Source of the DNA: Oscillospiraceae bacterium
Lineage (GTDB): Bacteria > Bacillota > Clostridia > Oscillospirales > Ruminococcaceae
Assembly: GCA_017427265.1 (NCBI GenBank)
Contig: JAFRTG010000007.1
Location: 1-64,000 of the forward strand
Length of the DNA: 64,000 nucleotides
Direction of reading: 5' to 3'
Part shown: one piece after another, positions 24,587-33,036 of the stretch
Layout of the letters: every line of letters begins with the position of its first letter
How positions within the stretch are numbered: position 1 is the stretch's first letter
Translations under genes and position numbers: made by a program
The notes under the pieces: model-generated
What the model was told of the DNA's origin: nothing
The model's database searches: none
Seen by the model: the letters and a program-made list of their open reading frames with translations, nothing else

Positions 24587-25474
24587 TCAGATGAGACCCT
24601 GCTTCTTCATTTCTTCAACAAGCACAGCCTTGTTATTGTCAGCCATCTCATAGAGCGGCAGACGACATGATCCGGCAGCATAGCCCATCTGGTTGACGGC
24701 TTCCTTCACGGGAATCGGGTTCGTCTCGATGAACAGCGCGTGAATCAGCTTGAGATACTTCAACTGCAGTGCGGCAGCGGTCTTGAAGTCACCGGCCAGA
24801 GCAGCAGCGGTCATATCGTGGGTTTCCTTCGGTGCAACATTCGAGAGCACAGAAATCACGCCCTTTGCACCGAGACTCATCATCGGCACGATCTGATCAT
24901 CATTGCCGCTGTAAACGGTCAGCTGATCGCCGCAGCGCTCAATCAGATTTGCGGTGTAAGTAATATTGCCGACAGCGTCCTTCATTGCAACGATGTTGCT
25001 GATCTCTGCCAGCTTTGCAGCCGTCTCGACATCAATGCCGAGTCCGGTTCTGGACGGCACATTGTAGAGGATAATCGGCAGCTTTGTGCTTTCGGCAATC
25101 GTCTTGTAGTGCACATACAGACCGCGCTGCGAGGTCTTGTTATAGTAAGGCGTCACGAGCAGCAGTGCATCGGCACCGGCCTTTTCGGCTTCCTGCGAGA
25201 GCATCACGGCAGTCGCGGTCGCATTGCTTCCGGTACCGGCAATGACCGGAACGCGGTGATTGGTATGCTCAACCGCAAAGCGGATCACGTCAATATGCTC
25301 CTGCTCGCTGAGCGTCGAGCTCTCACCGGTCGTACCGGCAATGACGAGCGCGTCCGTGCCGTTTTCGATCTGGAAGTCGATCAGTCTTGCAAATTCTTCA
25401 TAATTGACAGAACCGTCCGCAGAGAACGGTGTCACAAGTGCAACAGCAGCACCGGTAAAAATAACAGGCTTCAT
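24587..25474 (-). CDS. dapA: 4-hydroxy-tetrahydrodipicolinate synthase
   Basis: A 295-residue class I aldolase condensing pyruvate with aspartate semialdehyde. The GTTGES phosphate-like motif (residue 45), the Tyr in YNVPSRTG (residue 135) and the Schiff-base lysine in VAMKDAVGN (residue 160) are all present. I use the ATG at 25474, which has AAAGGA 7 bp upstream; an ATG three codons earlier overlaps that ribosome site. It is preceded in the operon by two unknown genes and followed by dapB. Confidence 0.97.
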   Translation of the reverse strand: MKPVIFTGAAVALVTPFSADGSVNYEEFARLIDFQIENGTDALVIAGTTGESSTLSEQEHIDVIRFAVEHTNHRVPVIAGTGSNATATAVMLSQEAEKAGADALLLVTPYYNKTSQRGLYVHYKTIAESTKLPIILYNVPSRTGLGIDVETAAKLAEISNIVAMKDAVGNITYTANLIERCGDQLTVYSGNDDQIVPMMSLGAKGVISVLSNVAPKETHDMTAAALAGDFKTAAALQLKYLKLIHALFIETNPIPVKEAVNQMGYAAGSCRLPLYEMADNNKAVLVEEMKKQGLI

Positions 25475-25517
25475 TGGTTTCATCCTTTCTGTATGAAATT
25501 AGATTCGGGGAAGCATA

Positions 25518-25943
25518 TCAGAGCTGCACACCGGAATATTCCGGGAACTGCGCAGCAAGCCATTGCCGGAGCAAATCTGTCTGCTCGGCTGTGAGACCGG
25601 ATACGGCTTCATCGCCGTGTTCGTCGGTACAGGCACAGAGCAGCAGGTCGCCGTAAATCGGACAGCCCGTGTGATAAAAGCATGTTCCGATGAAATTAAC
25701 CGGCAAAGAACGCTCACCGCCGCGTGCATCAATCAGATAGCACAGCACAAATGCATCCTGCAGTGCTTCCGGCATCACCGGAACGCGGTAACGCTCCGTG
25801 ACATCGGTCTGCAGCAGCGATGCAGGCAGCTCCGGCGGCAGGATACCCTCCGGCACCGGAACAGTCTCGGCGGCACCCGATACCGGAATCCGCAGCAAAA
25901 ATTTCTGAGCATTCACGCAGGACTCACTCCCCCGCTTTATCAT
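25518..25943 (-). CDS. Unknown protein in lysine operon (141 aa)
   Basis: I do not recognise this family. The protein is soluble with no signal peptide. It has four cysteines in the second half (TCFYHTGC and LLLCACTDEH), and the N-terminal third is rich in proline and hydrophobic residues. It starts 8 bp after the preceding ORF with an AAGGG ribosome site at normal spacing, and lies 43 bp before dapA, so it should be under lysine riboswitch control. A regulatory or structural role in lysine/cell-wall metabolism is suggested only by position. Confidence 0.6.
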   Translation of the reverse strand: MIKRGSESCVNAQKFLLRIPVSGAAETVPVPEGILPPELPASLLQTDVTERYRVPVMPEALQDAFVLCYLIDARGGERSLPVNFIGTCFYHTGCPIYGDLLLCACTDEHGDEAVSGLTAEQTDLLRQWLAAQFPEYSGVQL

Positions 25944-25951
25944 ATGATCCC

Positions 25952-26554
25952 TTACAGGATTTTGAGAAAATTGCGGATCAGCACAGCAGCGTTGACCATC
26001 TCTCCGACTGTGGCGAGATGATCCGGCACGCCGAAACGGAATACAGGCAGCTTTCCGTCAGGATCCAGCTCGCGGATTGCTTCGACTGTATTATCAAAGG
26101 ATGCCTCGCTGATGGGCAGAAAAATACGTTCCGTATCCTCTGTTTCGGCCATGACGAGCGTCACAGTGACGGCACGTTTCGAGCCGGTCACCGCAATGTA
26201 GCGCGGTTCTGACGAAAGCAGAAACGCGCGGTATTCCATCAGCGTTTCTCTTGCGCCGCAGGCAATCAGCAGCTCACTGAGCGCATGGGCTTCAAGATCG
26301 GTCGCGTCATCATGCAGCACAAGCATATAATCCCGCGGCTTAAAGCCGTAGGTCTGCTCCTTCAGGAAATCACGGAGCGGCGCGCGCTGGTGATTATAAT
26401 CCTGAAAATAAGCCGGAACAAACGGAATCAGAGGCGGTTCCTGCGGTGTGTACGGAACAAAACTGACCGGGCCGTGAATCCGGTTGTCGCCGTAAATATC
26501 CAGCACGGCCGTTTCAATGGTATCGTTCATCGGGCACACAAATACATGCCGCAT
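25952..26554 (-). CDS. Unknown protein in lysine operon (200 aa)
   Basis: A soluble 200-residue protein without a recognised motif or signal peptide. The first half contains a proline- and aromatic-rich stretch (VPYTPQEPPLIPFVPAYFQD) and the second half alternates strand-like segments such as RYIAVTGSKRAVTVTLVMAE. It starts with a GGAGGGAGG-type ribosome site 28 bp after asd and is closely followed by the 141-aa unknown gene. Both lie in the middle of a lysine-biosynthesis operon, so a connection with aspartate-family metabolism is likely but undefined. Confidence 0.65.
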   Translation of the reverse strand: MRHVFVCPMNDTIETAVLDIYGDNRIHGPVSFVPYTPQEPPLIPFVPAYFQDYNHQRAPLRDFLKEQTYGFKPRDYMLVLHDDATDLEAHALSELLIACGARETLMEYRAFLLSSEPRYIAVTGSKRAVTVTLVMAETEDTERIFLPISEASFDNTVEAIRELDPDGKLPVFRFGVPDHLATVGEMVNAAVLIRNFLKIL

Positions 26555-26582
26555 CCGGAACGCCTCCCTCCGTCAATGATAA

Positions 26583-27665
26583 TCAGTCAAAGTAACCCTT
26601 TGCAGCAAGCAGCTCTGCGAGCTCAACCGCACCGCCGGCCGCGCCGCGGAGCGTATTGTGGGACAGGCAGACAAACTTGTAATCAAACAGCGTATCCTCG
26701 CGCAGTCTGCCGACGGAAATCGCCATGCCGCCCTCCATATTTCTGTCGAGCTTTGCCTGCGGACGGTCCGGCTCCTCGAAGTAGTTGAGGAACTGCTTCG
26801 GAGCGTGCGGCAGACCGAGCTCCTGCGGAACACCCTTGTACTCTGCCCATGCAGCCTTAATCTCGGCCTCCGTGGGCTTGTTCTCAAACTTGACAAAGAC
26901 AGCAGCCGTGTGACCGTCGGAAACCGGCACACGCAGGCACTGCGTTGTAATCAGCGGGCTGCTTGCCTTAACGATCTCGCCGTTCTCGATCGTACCCCAG
27001 ATCTTCAGCGGTTCCTGCTCGGACTTCTCCTCCTCGCCGCCGATATACGGGATGAGGTTGTCGATCATCTCCGGCCAGCGCTCAAAGGTCTTGCCGGCAC
27101 CGGAAATTGCCTGATACGTGCAGGCGAGAACCGTCTTGATGCCGAACTTGCGCAGCGGGTGCAGTGCCGGAACATAGCTCTGGATCGAGCAGTTCGACTT
27201 GACTGCGATAAAGCCGCGCTTGGTGCCGAGTCTTGCCTTCTGGGAAGCAATGATATCGAGATGCTCCGGGTTCAGCTCCGGAATAATCATCGGGACATCC
27301 GGCGTGAAGCGGTGTGCGGAGTTGTTGGAAACGATCGGGCACTCTGCCTTGGCATAGGCCTCCTCAAGTGCGCGCAGCGCATCCTTCTTCATATCAACGG
27401 CACAGAAGCAGAAATCGACCTGAGAAGCGATCTTCTCAATGTCCTCGCCTGCGTCATAGATGACGAGGTCTGCAAACTGCTCCGGCATCGGCTGATCCTT
27501 GAATGCCCATCTTGCGCCGACTGCCTCACGGTAGGTCTTTCCGGCAGAGCGGGAAGACGCTGCCATCACGGTCACCTTAAACCACGGATGATCCGCAAGC
27601 AGCAGAGCAAAACGCTGACCGACCATGCCGGTTGCGCCGATGATACCAACGCGAAATTCTTTCAT
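26583..27665 (-). CDS. asd: Aspartate-semialdehyde dehydrogenase
   Basis: A 360-residue enzyme reducing aspartyl phosphate to aspartate semialdehyde, the branch substrate for lysine, threonine and methionine. GIIGATGMVGQRF is the NADP site at residue 8. The catalytic cysteine lies in VKSNCSIQSYVPAL near residue 150, the form found in the archaeal/fungal-type branch of the family rather than the E. coli type. The GGMAISVGRLRED segment is conserved near the C-terminus. I chose the ATG at 27665 with its TGGAGGA ribosome site; the longer open frame upstream is riboswitch RNA. Confidence 0.96.
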   Translation of the reverse strand: MKEFRVGIIGATGMVGQRFALLLADHPWFKVTVMAASSRSAGKTYREAVGARWAFKDQPMPEQFADLVIYDAGEDIEKIASQVDFCFCAVDMKKDALRALEEAYAKAECPIVSNNSAHRFTPDVPMIIPELNPEHLDIIASQKARLGTKRGFIAVKSNCSIQSYVPALHPLRKFGIKTVLACTYQAISGAGKTFERWPEMIDNLIPYIGGEEEKSEQEPLKIWGTIENGEIVKASSPLITTQCLRVPVSDGHTAAVFVKFENKPTEAEIKAAWAEYKGVPQELGLPHAPKQFLNYFEEPDRPQAKLDRNMEGGMAISVGRLREDTLFDYKFVCLSHNTLRGAAGGAVELAELLAAKGYFD

Positions 27666-27731
27666 AAAAAAGTCCTCCATTCGTTTGATTCGGCCCCCGG
27701 ACTTCCGCCCGGAGGGGCAATTCTGAGGCAG

Positions 27732-28005
27732 AAAAAAATCCGCCAGCTGATGATGGCGGACATTGAGCAGATGAACGGATCCGGTTACGCCTGATATCCG
27801 GCGTAAAATCACGAAAACCCGGTCAGCACTCCACAATGCAGAACGCAATGTGACAGTCACGCACCTGTTCGGTACGCGCCCAGCAACCCCGATGCCGTAT
27901 CGGCGCAACTTCGGCGGATCTGCCTTTCTCACCGGAATCTGGTTTTCACCGCGGGTCGGCACCCTCAATCCGGCGGTACTCATCATCACCGCTCCTCTGT
28001 CCGTG
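27732..28005 (-). promoter_or_regulatory. Lysine riboswitch (L-box) with terminator
   Basis: Lysine-sensing leader of the asd operon. On the minus strand it shows the conserved blocks ACAGAGGAGCGG, GCCGAAG, GCTGGG, GACTGTCAC and GTGGAGTGCTG in the right order over about 190 nt (28005-27815). An expression platform ends in an intrinsic terminator: TCCGCCA pairs with TGGCGGA (27760-27740) and is followed by T7 (27738-27732). Lysine binding would stop transcription before asd. Confidence 0.93.
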
Positions 28006-28010
28006 CTCTT

Positions 28011-28039
28011 ATTCTAACATATCAGCGCGGATTTGTCAA
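28011..28039 (-). promoter_or_regulatory. Promoter of lysine operon
   Basis: Minus-strand TTGACA (28039-28034) and TAGAAT (28016-28011) with 17 bp spacing, directly upstream of the riboswitch. Confidence 0.85.
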
Positions 28040-28081
28040 CCCCCTTTTTGAAATCGCTGTATTTCTGTGCAGGACATATGT

Positions 28082-28186
28082 ATTCTATCGAAGAACAATC
28101 AGGAGCTTTTAGGCAAGATATACAGATTACTTGACAATTCTGTTCTGATATGATAGAATAGAATTGTCGGAAACAGGCATTCTATC
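28082..28186 (+). promoter_or_regulatory. Promoter with repeated ATTCTATC/GATAGAAT boxes
   Basis: TTGACA (28131-28136) and TAGAAT (28154-28159) with 17 bp spacing drive the FTR-like/thioredoxin pair. The octamer ATTCTATC occurs at 28082-28089 and 28179-28186, and its complement GATAGAAT at 28152-28159 overlaps the -10 box. The last two form an inverted repeat spanning the start site, which looks like an operator; no cognate regulator was identified. Confidence 0.65.
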
Positions 28187-28208
28187 CTATAAAGGAGCGT
28201 GAAAATCC

Positions 28209-28406
28209 ATGAAAATCCGTTTCAATGAAGATGAAGCCGTCGTTGCGAAGATCCGCGAGGGGCTCCTCAAAAAAGAGGGCTACTGCCCCTGCCGACTGCA
28301 GCGTACCGAAGAAAACCGATGTATGTGCCTGGAATTCCGTGAGCAGATTGCGGATCCGGAATTTGAAGGCTACTGTCACTGCCGACTGTATTACAAGGAA
28401 AAATAA
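28209..28406 (+). CDS. Miniature ferredoxin-thioredoxin-reductase catalytic-chain-like protein
   Basis: A 65-residue soluble protein with exactly six cysteines in three CxC motifs: YCPC (26-28), RCMC (38-40) and GYCHCRLYYK (56-58). The CPC/CxC/CHC order matches the catalytic beta chain of ferredoxin-thioredoxin reductase, where these residues hold a 4Fe-4S cluster and the adjacent redox disulfide. The plant-type chain is about 110 residues, so this is a stripped-down form, and no variable alpha chain is seen. It lies 18 bp before a thioredoxin gene, which supports an electron-transfer role from ferredoxin to thioredoxin. Confidence 0.78.
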   Translation: MKIRFNEDEAVVAKIREGLLKKEGYCPCRLQRTEENRCMCLEFREQIADPEFEGYCHCRLYYKEK

Positions 28407-28424
28407 CCTGGAAGGAGTTTTATC

Positions 28425-28739
28425 ATGGCTGTTGTGCATATTGAAAACGTCAAAGATTTTGATCCGGAGGTGCTTCAGGCATCCGGACGTGTTCTTGTGG
28501 ATTTCTGGGCTTCGTGGTGCGCTCCCTGCATGAGAATGGCACCGGTTCTGGATGAGATTGATGCGGATTATCCAGAACTGAAGGTTGTCAAGGTCAATGT
28601 TGAGGCCGCACAGGAGCCTGCCGTCCGGTTCGGAATTGATTCCATCCCGGCATTTCTGCTGTTCGAGAACGGAAAGGTCATCAAAAAAGCAATCGGCGCA
28701 ATGCCGAAAGATGACCTTGCAAAACAGCTCGGACTCTGA
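28425..28739 (+). CDS. trxA: Thioredoxin
   Basis: A 104-residue thioredoxin with the redox motif WCAPC at residues 31-35 (VDFWASWCAPC) and the cis-proline in SIPAFLLFENG near residue 73. An AAGGAG ribosome site precedes the ATG at 28425. It is cotranscribed with the FTR-like gene, so it may be reduced by ferredoxin rather than by an NADPH-linked reductase. No NADPH thioredoxin reductase gene lies in this window. Confidence 0.95.
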   Translation: MAVVHIENVKDFDPEVLQASGRVLVDFWASWCAPCMRMAPVLDEIDADYPELKVVKVNVEAAQEPAVRFGIDSIPAFLLFENGKVIKKAIGAMPKDDLAKQLGL

Positions 28740-28753
28740 TATTCTGATCTGAA

Positions 28754-28789
28754 CCGGATACAAGCCGCAGCGCCTGTATCCGGCTTTTT
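28754..28789 (+). terminator. Terminator after trxA
   Basis: CCGGATACA pairs with TGTATCCGG around a 12-nt loop, followed by CTTTTTG. Confidence 0.85.
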
Positions 28790-28818
28790 GCATACACGAA
28801 CCGGCAGGAGACAATCAC

Positions 28819-29313
28819 ATGATTCATTATTATTACGGAAACGGCAAAGGCAAGACCTCCGCAGCAGCGGGCGCTTGCATCCGCGCACTCGGCAGCGGTA
28901 TGAAATGTGCCTTTGTGCAGTTTCATAAAAACGGTACAAGCAGTGAAATCACGGTACTGCGGCAACTGCAGACCGATGTTTTCACCTGCACCGGAAGCAT
29001 CCGCTTTTTCCGGGACATGACAGCGCAGGAGATCACGGCTGTCACAAAGATGCACAATGAAAATCTGCAGCGGGTGCTGCAGAAAACCTATGATCTGATT
29101 GTACTGGACGAGCTCGGCGATGCGCTGCTCCGTGAAACCGTTGATGCAGCGGCTATCCTTGCGCTGCTCAAAGCGCCGCCCTGTGAGCTGATTATCACCG
29201 GTCACAAGCCCGATCCGCTTCTGACGGAATACGCAGACTACATCACCGAATTCCGCTGCATCGCACATCCTTACCGCAGCGGGTGCTCCGCCCGGCGCGG
29301 CATTGAATACTGA
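28819..29313 (+). CDS. cobO: Corrinoid adenosyltransferase (CobA/CobO type)
   Basis: A 164-residue ATP:cob(I)alamin or cobyrinic-acid adenosyltransferase. The Walker A-like P-loop YGNGKGKTSAAAGACIRALG begins at residue 6, and LIVLDELGDAL near residue 98 is the family's second signature. It is slightly shorter than E. coli BtuR. No other cobalamin gene is nearby, so it could serve salvage. The start has a CAGGAGA ribosome site. It lies 30 bp after the thioredoxin terminator and may have read-through transcription or a weak promoter of its own. Confidence 0.88.
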   Translation: MIHYYYGNGKGKTSAAAGACIRALGSGMKCAFVQFHKNGTSSEITVLRQLQTDVFTCTGSIRFFRDMTAQEITAVTKMHNENLQRVLQKTYDLIVLDELGDALLRETVDAAAILALLKAPPCELIITGHKPDPLLTEYADYITEFRCIAHPYRSGCSARRGIEY

Positions 29314-29322
29314 GCATGATGA

Positions 29323-29362
29323 AGCCGCCTGACTGTAAATGAATACAGTCAGGCGGCTTTTG
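29323..29362. terminator. Bidirectional terminator after cobO
   Basis: AGCCGCCTGACTGTA pairs with TACAGTCAGGCGGCT around a 6-nt loop, followed by TTTTG. It lies between convergent cobO and the HD-GYP gene. Confidence 0.88.
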
Positions 29363-29370
29363 CATCGGAT

Positions 29371-31530
29371 TTACCGGAAGCATCCCGCTTCATTGGTTTG
29401 AAGGCTGAAATTCTTTTCCACGCGCCGCACTTCCTGTTCTGCACTGACAAATGCATCCACAATCAGCGGATCAAAATGCTTGCCGGAGCCGTCTTTGATG
29501 ATTTTCATCGCATCTTCAAAGGACATCGGCTCTTTATAGCTGCGCTTGGAAACAAGTGCATCAAAGACATCCGCAACCGCCATCACGCGGGCGGAAAGCG
29601 GAATTTTTTCGCCGGAAAGGCCTGTCGGATAACCGCTGCCGTCCCATTTTTCATGATGATATGCAGCCAGATTCCTCGCTTCATTCAGATAGCCGGAATT
29701 CGGCACGAGTGCGATTGCCTGCTTGATGATATCCTTTCCGGCCGTCGTATGAGTTTTCATGACAGAAAATTCATCATCATCCAGCCTGCCGGCCTTGTTC
29801 AGAATCGAATCCGGCACCTGAATCTTGCCGATATCATGCAGCGGCGCCGAATTTACCACATCAGAGATAAACGAATCCGAAAGCATATCCGAATAATAAC
29901 CCATTTTGCGCATCTCATGCAGAATGATTTCCGTATATGCGGCTGTTTTGCGGACATGTGCGCCGGTATTTTTATCGCGGCTCTCCACAATATCTGCGAG
30001 CACCATAATCAGCGCCTTCTGCATTCTGGAAATCTGATCGGTTTTCTCCTGTACATCTGCAACATACCGCATACTGTCATCGGAGGTTTTGGTGATTGCG
30101 TGGTAAAGGTTTTCAACCTCATCACCGGTATGAATCTGCAGCTCGCGGATCCGCTCAATGCTGCTTTCCCGCGCAGTCTCCGAATCGTATGCAAATGCAT
30201 CCGCACTGATCGCAATGGAGTTGACAGGCAGAATGATGTGATATTCAACAAGCCAGCGTACCAGCACGAAGATCAGAATAAAGAATCCGAGAAAGAGCGA
30301 CAGAATCTCAACCAAAAATCTCCGTTCGATCATTCCGATCTGTTTCATGGAAACGTCTGCGGCCGCATAGCAGCAGCAGTCTCCGTTCGCGTCATAGACC
30401 GGCTCGTAATCGGTCAGCAGCCAGCCGTAAACACCCTTGGTAATAATCGGTTCAATCGGTCTGCCCGCCAGCAGATCGGGAATTGCATGTTGAAACGGTT
30501 TCTCGAACGGCACAACCGTTCCCGGCGGAGAACCCGGCATATCTTCCGTATCCAGATCAAAGATCACATGGCAGCCGTCCGGCATGATTTTGTAGACATA
30601 CAGGTATTCGATATCCGCCGTGCAGTCACGGATCTGCGTCAGCAGCCGCTTGGTTTCCGCATAGCCCTCTGCCGCTTCACCCTGCTTCATGTAAACGTCA
30701 ATCATCTCAGGATCAATCACACCGGCAGCAATCCGCGCGGCGCCCTCTGCGACCGTCGTATGATCTTTTATCAGCGCATTCCGGTAAAGCCGGACACTGA
30801 TGCCCGTCGCAACCGATGCAACCGCAATCAGGGAAGCGCTCACCACAAGCAGAATTTTCGTCCGCAGGGAGATGACGCGGGACTGCGTATGCTTCGCGGC
30901 CTCGGTTGCCTCGCTGGAAAGCGGCGTCTGCATCCATCCGTTGAACGAAAAGCGTTTCCGGACACGCTCCGGCAGAAGATAGATAAACGGCAGCACCAGC
31001 ATGACCGTCAGTGTTTTGTCTGCCAGATCCCAGATCAGCGACGAGGTCAGGTGCGCAGAGTTTTCGCTGAAAAAGCCGGTTTTCATCAGGATTGTGCTGA
31101 GCGCCTCGCTGTCAAAGGAAAAGCCTTCCAGCACCAGCGGAATGAGCGTACCGAGTCCGCCGCCGATCAGCGTGAAAACCAGAATGGCTCTGGCGATGAG
31201 CCGCGGCTTTCTGAAATATCCGCGTTTGGCCATAAACGAAGCAGCCAGCGCGATCAGGACATTCATGACACCGTAGTAAAGCGCACTGGAATCATTGATG
31301 GATTTCAGAAGATTTGTGAAAAAGCCGACTGCCACACCGGGAAGATATCCGCCCAGCACCGCAATGGAGACTGTTCCGACCGTGTCCAGGTAGAGCGGCC
31401 ATTTGCCCCAGGACGCCAGATCACCAAGAAAAAGATTCGTCAGAATTCCGATCAGGCAGAGCATAATCGCGGTCAGATTCCTGTTGATCTGGATCGCGTC
31501 TTTATTTTGGGGATTCGTTTTCGTTTTCAT
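29371..31530 (-). CDS. Membrane-bound HD-GYP phosphodiesterase
   Basis: A 719-residue sensor enzyme. The N-terminal 190 residues hold about six membrane segments resembling an ECF-type S-component/MASE-like sensor region. A further TM helix (about 225-245) and an extracytoplasmic domain (about 250-400) follow, then another TM, a HAMP-like linker, and a C-terminal HD-GYP domain. HDIGKIQVPD and HHEKWDGSGYPTGLSG are both intact, so it should hydrolyse cyclic di-GMP. A CCCYAA run in the sensor region is unusual. The start at 31530 has a GGAAGGTAGGTG ribosome site; the longer in-frame start has none. No GGDEF partner lies in the window. Confidence 0.88.
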   Translation of the reverse strand: MKTKTNPQNKDAIQINRNLTAIMLCLIGILTNLFLGDLASWGKWPLYLDTVGTVSIAVLGGYLPGVAVGFFTNLLKSINDSSALYYGVMNVLIALAASFMAKRGYFRKPRLIARAILVFTLIGGGLGTLIPLVLEGFSFDSEALSTILMKTGFFSENSAHLTSSLIWDLADKTLTVMLVLPFIYLLPERVRKRFSFNGWMQTPLSSEATEAAKHTQSRVISLRTKILLVVSASLIAVASVATGISVRLYRNALIKDHTTVAEGAARIAAGVIDPEMIDVYMKQGEAAEGYAETKRLLTQIRDCTADIEYLYVYKIMPDGCHVIFDLDTEDMPGSPPGTVVPFEKPFQHAIPDLLAGRPIEPIITKGVYGWLLTDYEPVYDANGDCCCYAAADVSMKQIGMIERRFLVEILSLFLGFFILIFVLVRWLVEYHIILPVNSIAISADAFAYDSETARESSIERIRELQIHTGDEVENLYHAITKTSDDSMRYVADVQEKTDQISRMQKALIMVLADIVESRDKNTGAHVRKTAAYTEIILHEMRKMGYYSDMLSDSFISDVVNSAPLHDIGKIQVPDSILNKAGRLDDDEFSVMKTHTTAGKDIIKQAIALVPNSGYLNEARNLAAYHHEKWDGSGYPTGLSGEKIPLSARVMAVADVFDALVSKRSYKEPMSFEDAMKIIKDGSGKHFDPLIVDAFVSAEQEVRRVEKNFSLQTNEAGCFR

Positions 31531-31578
31531 CTTGCACCTACCTTCCGACAGCGCGGATTCATTCTCAAGCACGCTTAT

Positions 31579-31607
31579 ATTATAACACATTTTCCAATTT
31601 ATTTCAA
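31579..31607 (-). promoter_or_regulatory. Promoter of HD-GYP gene
   Basis: Minus-strand TTGAAA (31607-31602) and TATAAT (31584-31579) with 17 bp spacing. Confidence 0.8.
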
Positions 31608-31681
31608 TAATATTTCAGATGTTTCCGAAATTATTTTGTTATTTTTCACATTAACGCAATGAAGCAGGCGCCACGAAGCGC

Positions 31682-31710
31682 TTGATTTTCCGCTTAATAT
31701 ATGGTATACT
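31682..31710 (+). promoter_or_regulatory. Promoter of hflX operon
   Basis: TTGATT (31682-31687) and TATACT (31705-31710) with 17 bp spacing, 75 bp before hflX. Confidence 0.8.
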
Positions 31711-31785
31711 ATATAATAAATCCGCAGCGGTCTGAAGCCGGCGATTTCTGCCCCGCTGCGGCAAATACAGTAAAGGCGGTTCTAT

Positions 31786-33036
31786 ATGTACGATAACAAA
31801 CAGGAAGAAACCCGGCCGGCTGTCATACTGGTCGGGCTTGATACAGGTGATTATGACGCGGAAATCTCTATGGCAGAGCTTGCCGCACTTGCGGATACCG
31901 CCGGCTGCGAGGTGCGCCGCACTGTCATTCAGTCCCGCGGAACACCGGAAGCCGCAACCTGTATCGGCTCCGGCAAGCTGGAAGAAGTCTCGCAGCTCGC
32001 AGAAGCGCTCGAAGCCGAAATGCTCATTTTCGATACCGAGCTGACCGGCATCCAGCTGCGCAATCTGACCGATGCGACCGGCTGCAAAATCATTGACCGC
32101 ACCATGCTGATCCTCGATATCTTTGCAGGACGCGCCAGAACAGCAGAAGGTAAAGTACAGGTCGCGCTTGCACAGTACCGTTACCGCCTCAGCAGACTGA
32201 CCGGAAGCGGTACGGCGCTTTCGAGACTCGGCGGCGGCATCGGCACAAGAGGTCCCGGTGAAACCAAGCTCGAAACCGACCGCCGGCATATCCGGCACCG
32301 GATTGCCGCGCTCGAAAACGATCTGCGCAAAATGGAAAAGCACCGCCGCTTTCTCGGCAGCAGACGCAAAAAGGACGGCGTATTGACCGTTGCCATCGTC
32401 GGTTATACGAACGCAGGCAAATCCACGCTGTTCAATCTGCTGACGGAAGCCGGCGTTCTGACTGAGAATAAATTGTTTGCCACGCTGGATGTCACGGCAC
32501 GCGCGCTGGAGCTTCCTGACGGCAGAAGCGTTCTGCTCTCTGATACCGTCGGTCTGATTCGCAGACTGCCGCACCATCTCGTCGAGGCATTCCGCTCCAC
32601 GCTTGAGGAAACTGCACAGGCAGATCTGATTCTGCATGTACTTGATGCATCAGAACCCGATCTCCGCGAGCGGACAGAGGTTACGCAGAATCTGCTCAAC
32701 GATCTCGGCTGCGCAGATATTCCGCAGATTCATGTGCTCAACAAGGCAGATCTGTTTAACGGCGATATGCACAACGAAGCAGACCATGTCTGGATCAGTG
32801 CCAAGAACGGCACCGGCATACCGGAGCTGCTGCAGACAATCTGCGCAAAACTTCCGCAGACCGCCCGCCGGATGCAGCTCTGCATTCCGTATTCCGACAG
32901 CGGCTTTCTGCAGCTGCTCCGTACCGAAGGAAAGCTGTTCTCCGAGGAATTCACGGCGGACGGCACGCTGGTCGATATTACCGTCGATGTGCGCCGTCAG
33001 AAGCAGGCCGAACAGTATCAGGTGAAATCAGAATGA
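31786..33036 (+). CDS. hflX: GTPase HflX
   Basis: A 416-residue ribosome-associated GTPase that splits stalled or hibernating ribosomes in characterised species. The N-terminal HflX domain contains the glycine-rich SRLGGGIGTRGPGETKLETD. The G domain has G1 GYTNAGKST near residue 207, G3 DTVGLI, and G4 LNKADL. A short C-terminal domain follows. It has an AAAGGCGG ribosome site. The stop overlaps the start of the glycerate kinase gene by 4 bp, so the two are translationally coupled. Confidence 0.95.
   Translation: MYDNKQEETRPAVILVGLDTGDYDAEISMAELAALADTAGCEVRRTVIQSRGTPEAATCIGSGKLEEVSQLAEALEAEMLIFDTELTGIQLRNLTDATGCKIIDRTMLILDIFAGRARTAEGKVQVALAQYRYRLSRLTGSGTALSRLGGGIGTRGPGETKLETDRRHIRHRIAALENDLRKMEKHRRFLGSRRKKDGVLTVAIVGYTNAGKSTLFNLLTEAGVLTENKLFATLDVTARALELPDGRSVLLSDTVGLIRRLPHHLVEAFRSTLEETAQADLILHVLDASEPDLRERTEVTQNLLNDLGCADIPQIHVLNKADLFNGDMHNEADHVWISAKNGTGIPELLQTICAKLPQTARRMQLCIPYSDSGFLQLLRTEGKLFSEEFTADGTLVDITVDVRRQKQAEQYQVKSE

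Noticed and set aside
29398-31662. 754-aa open frame on the plus strand
   Set aside because: It is the antisense shadow of the HD-GYP gene, whose catalytic motifs are intact on the other strand.
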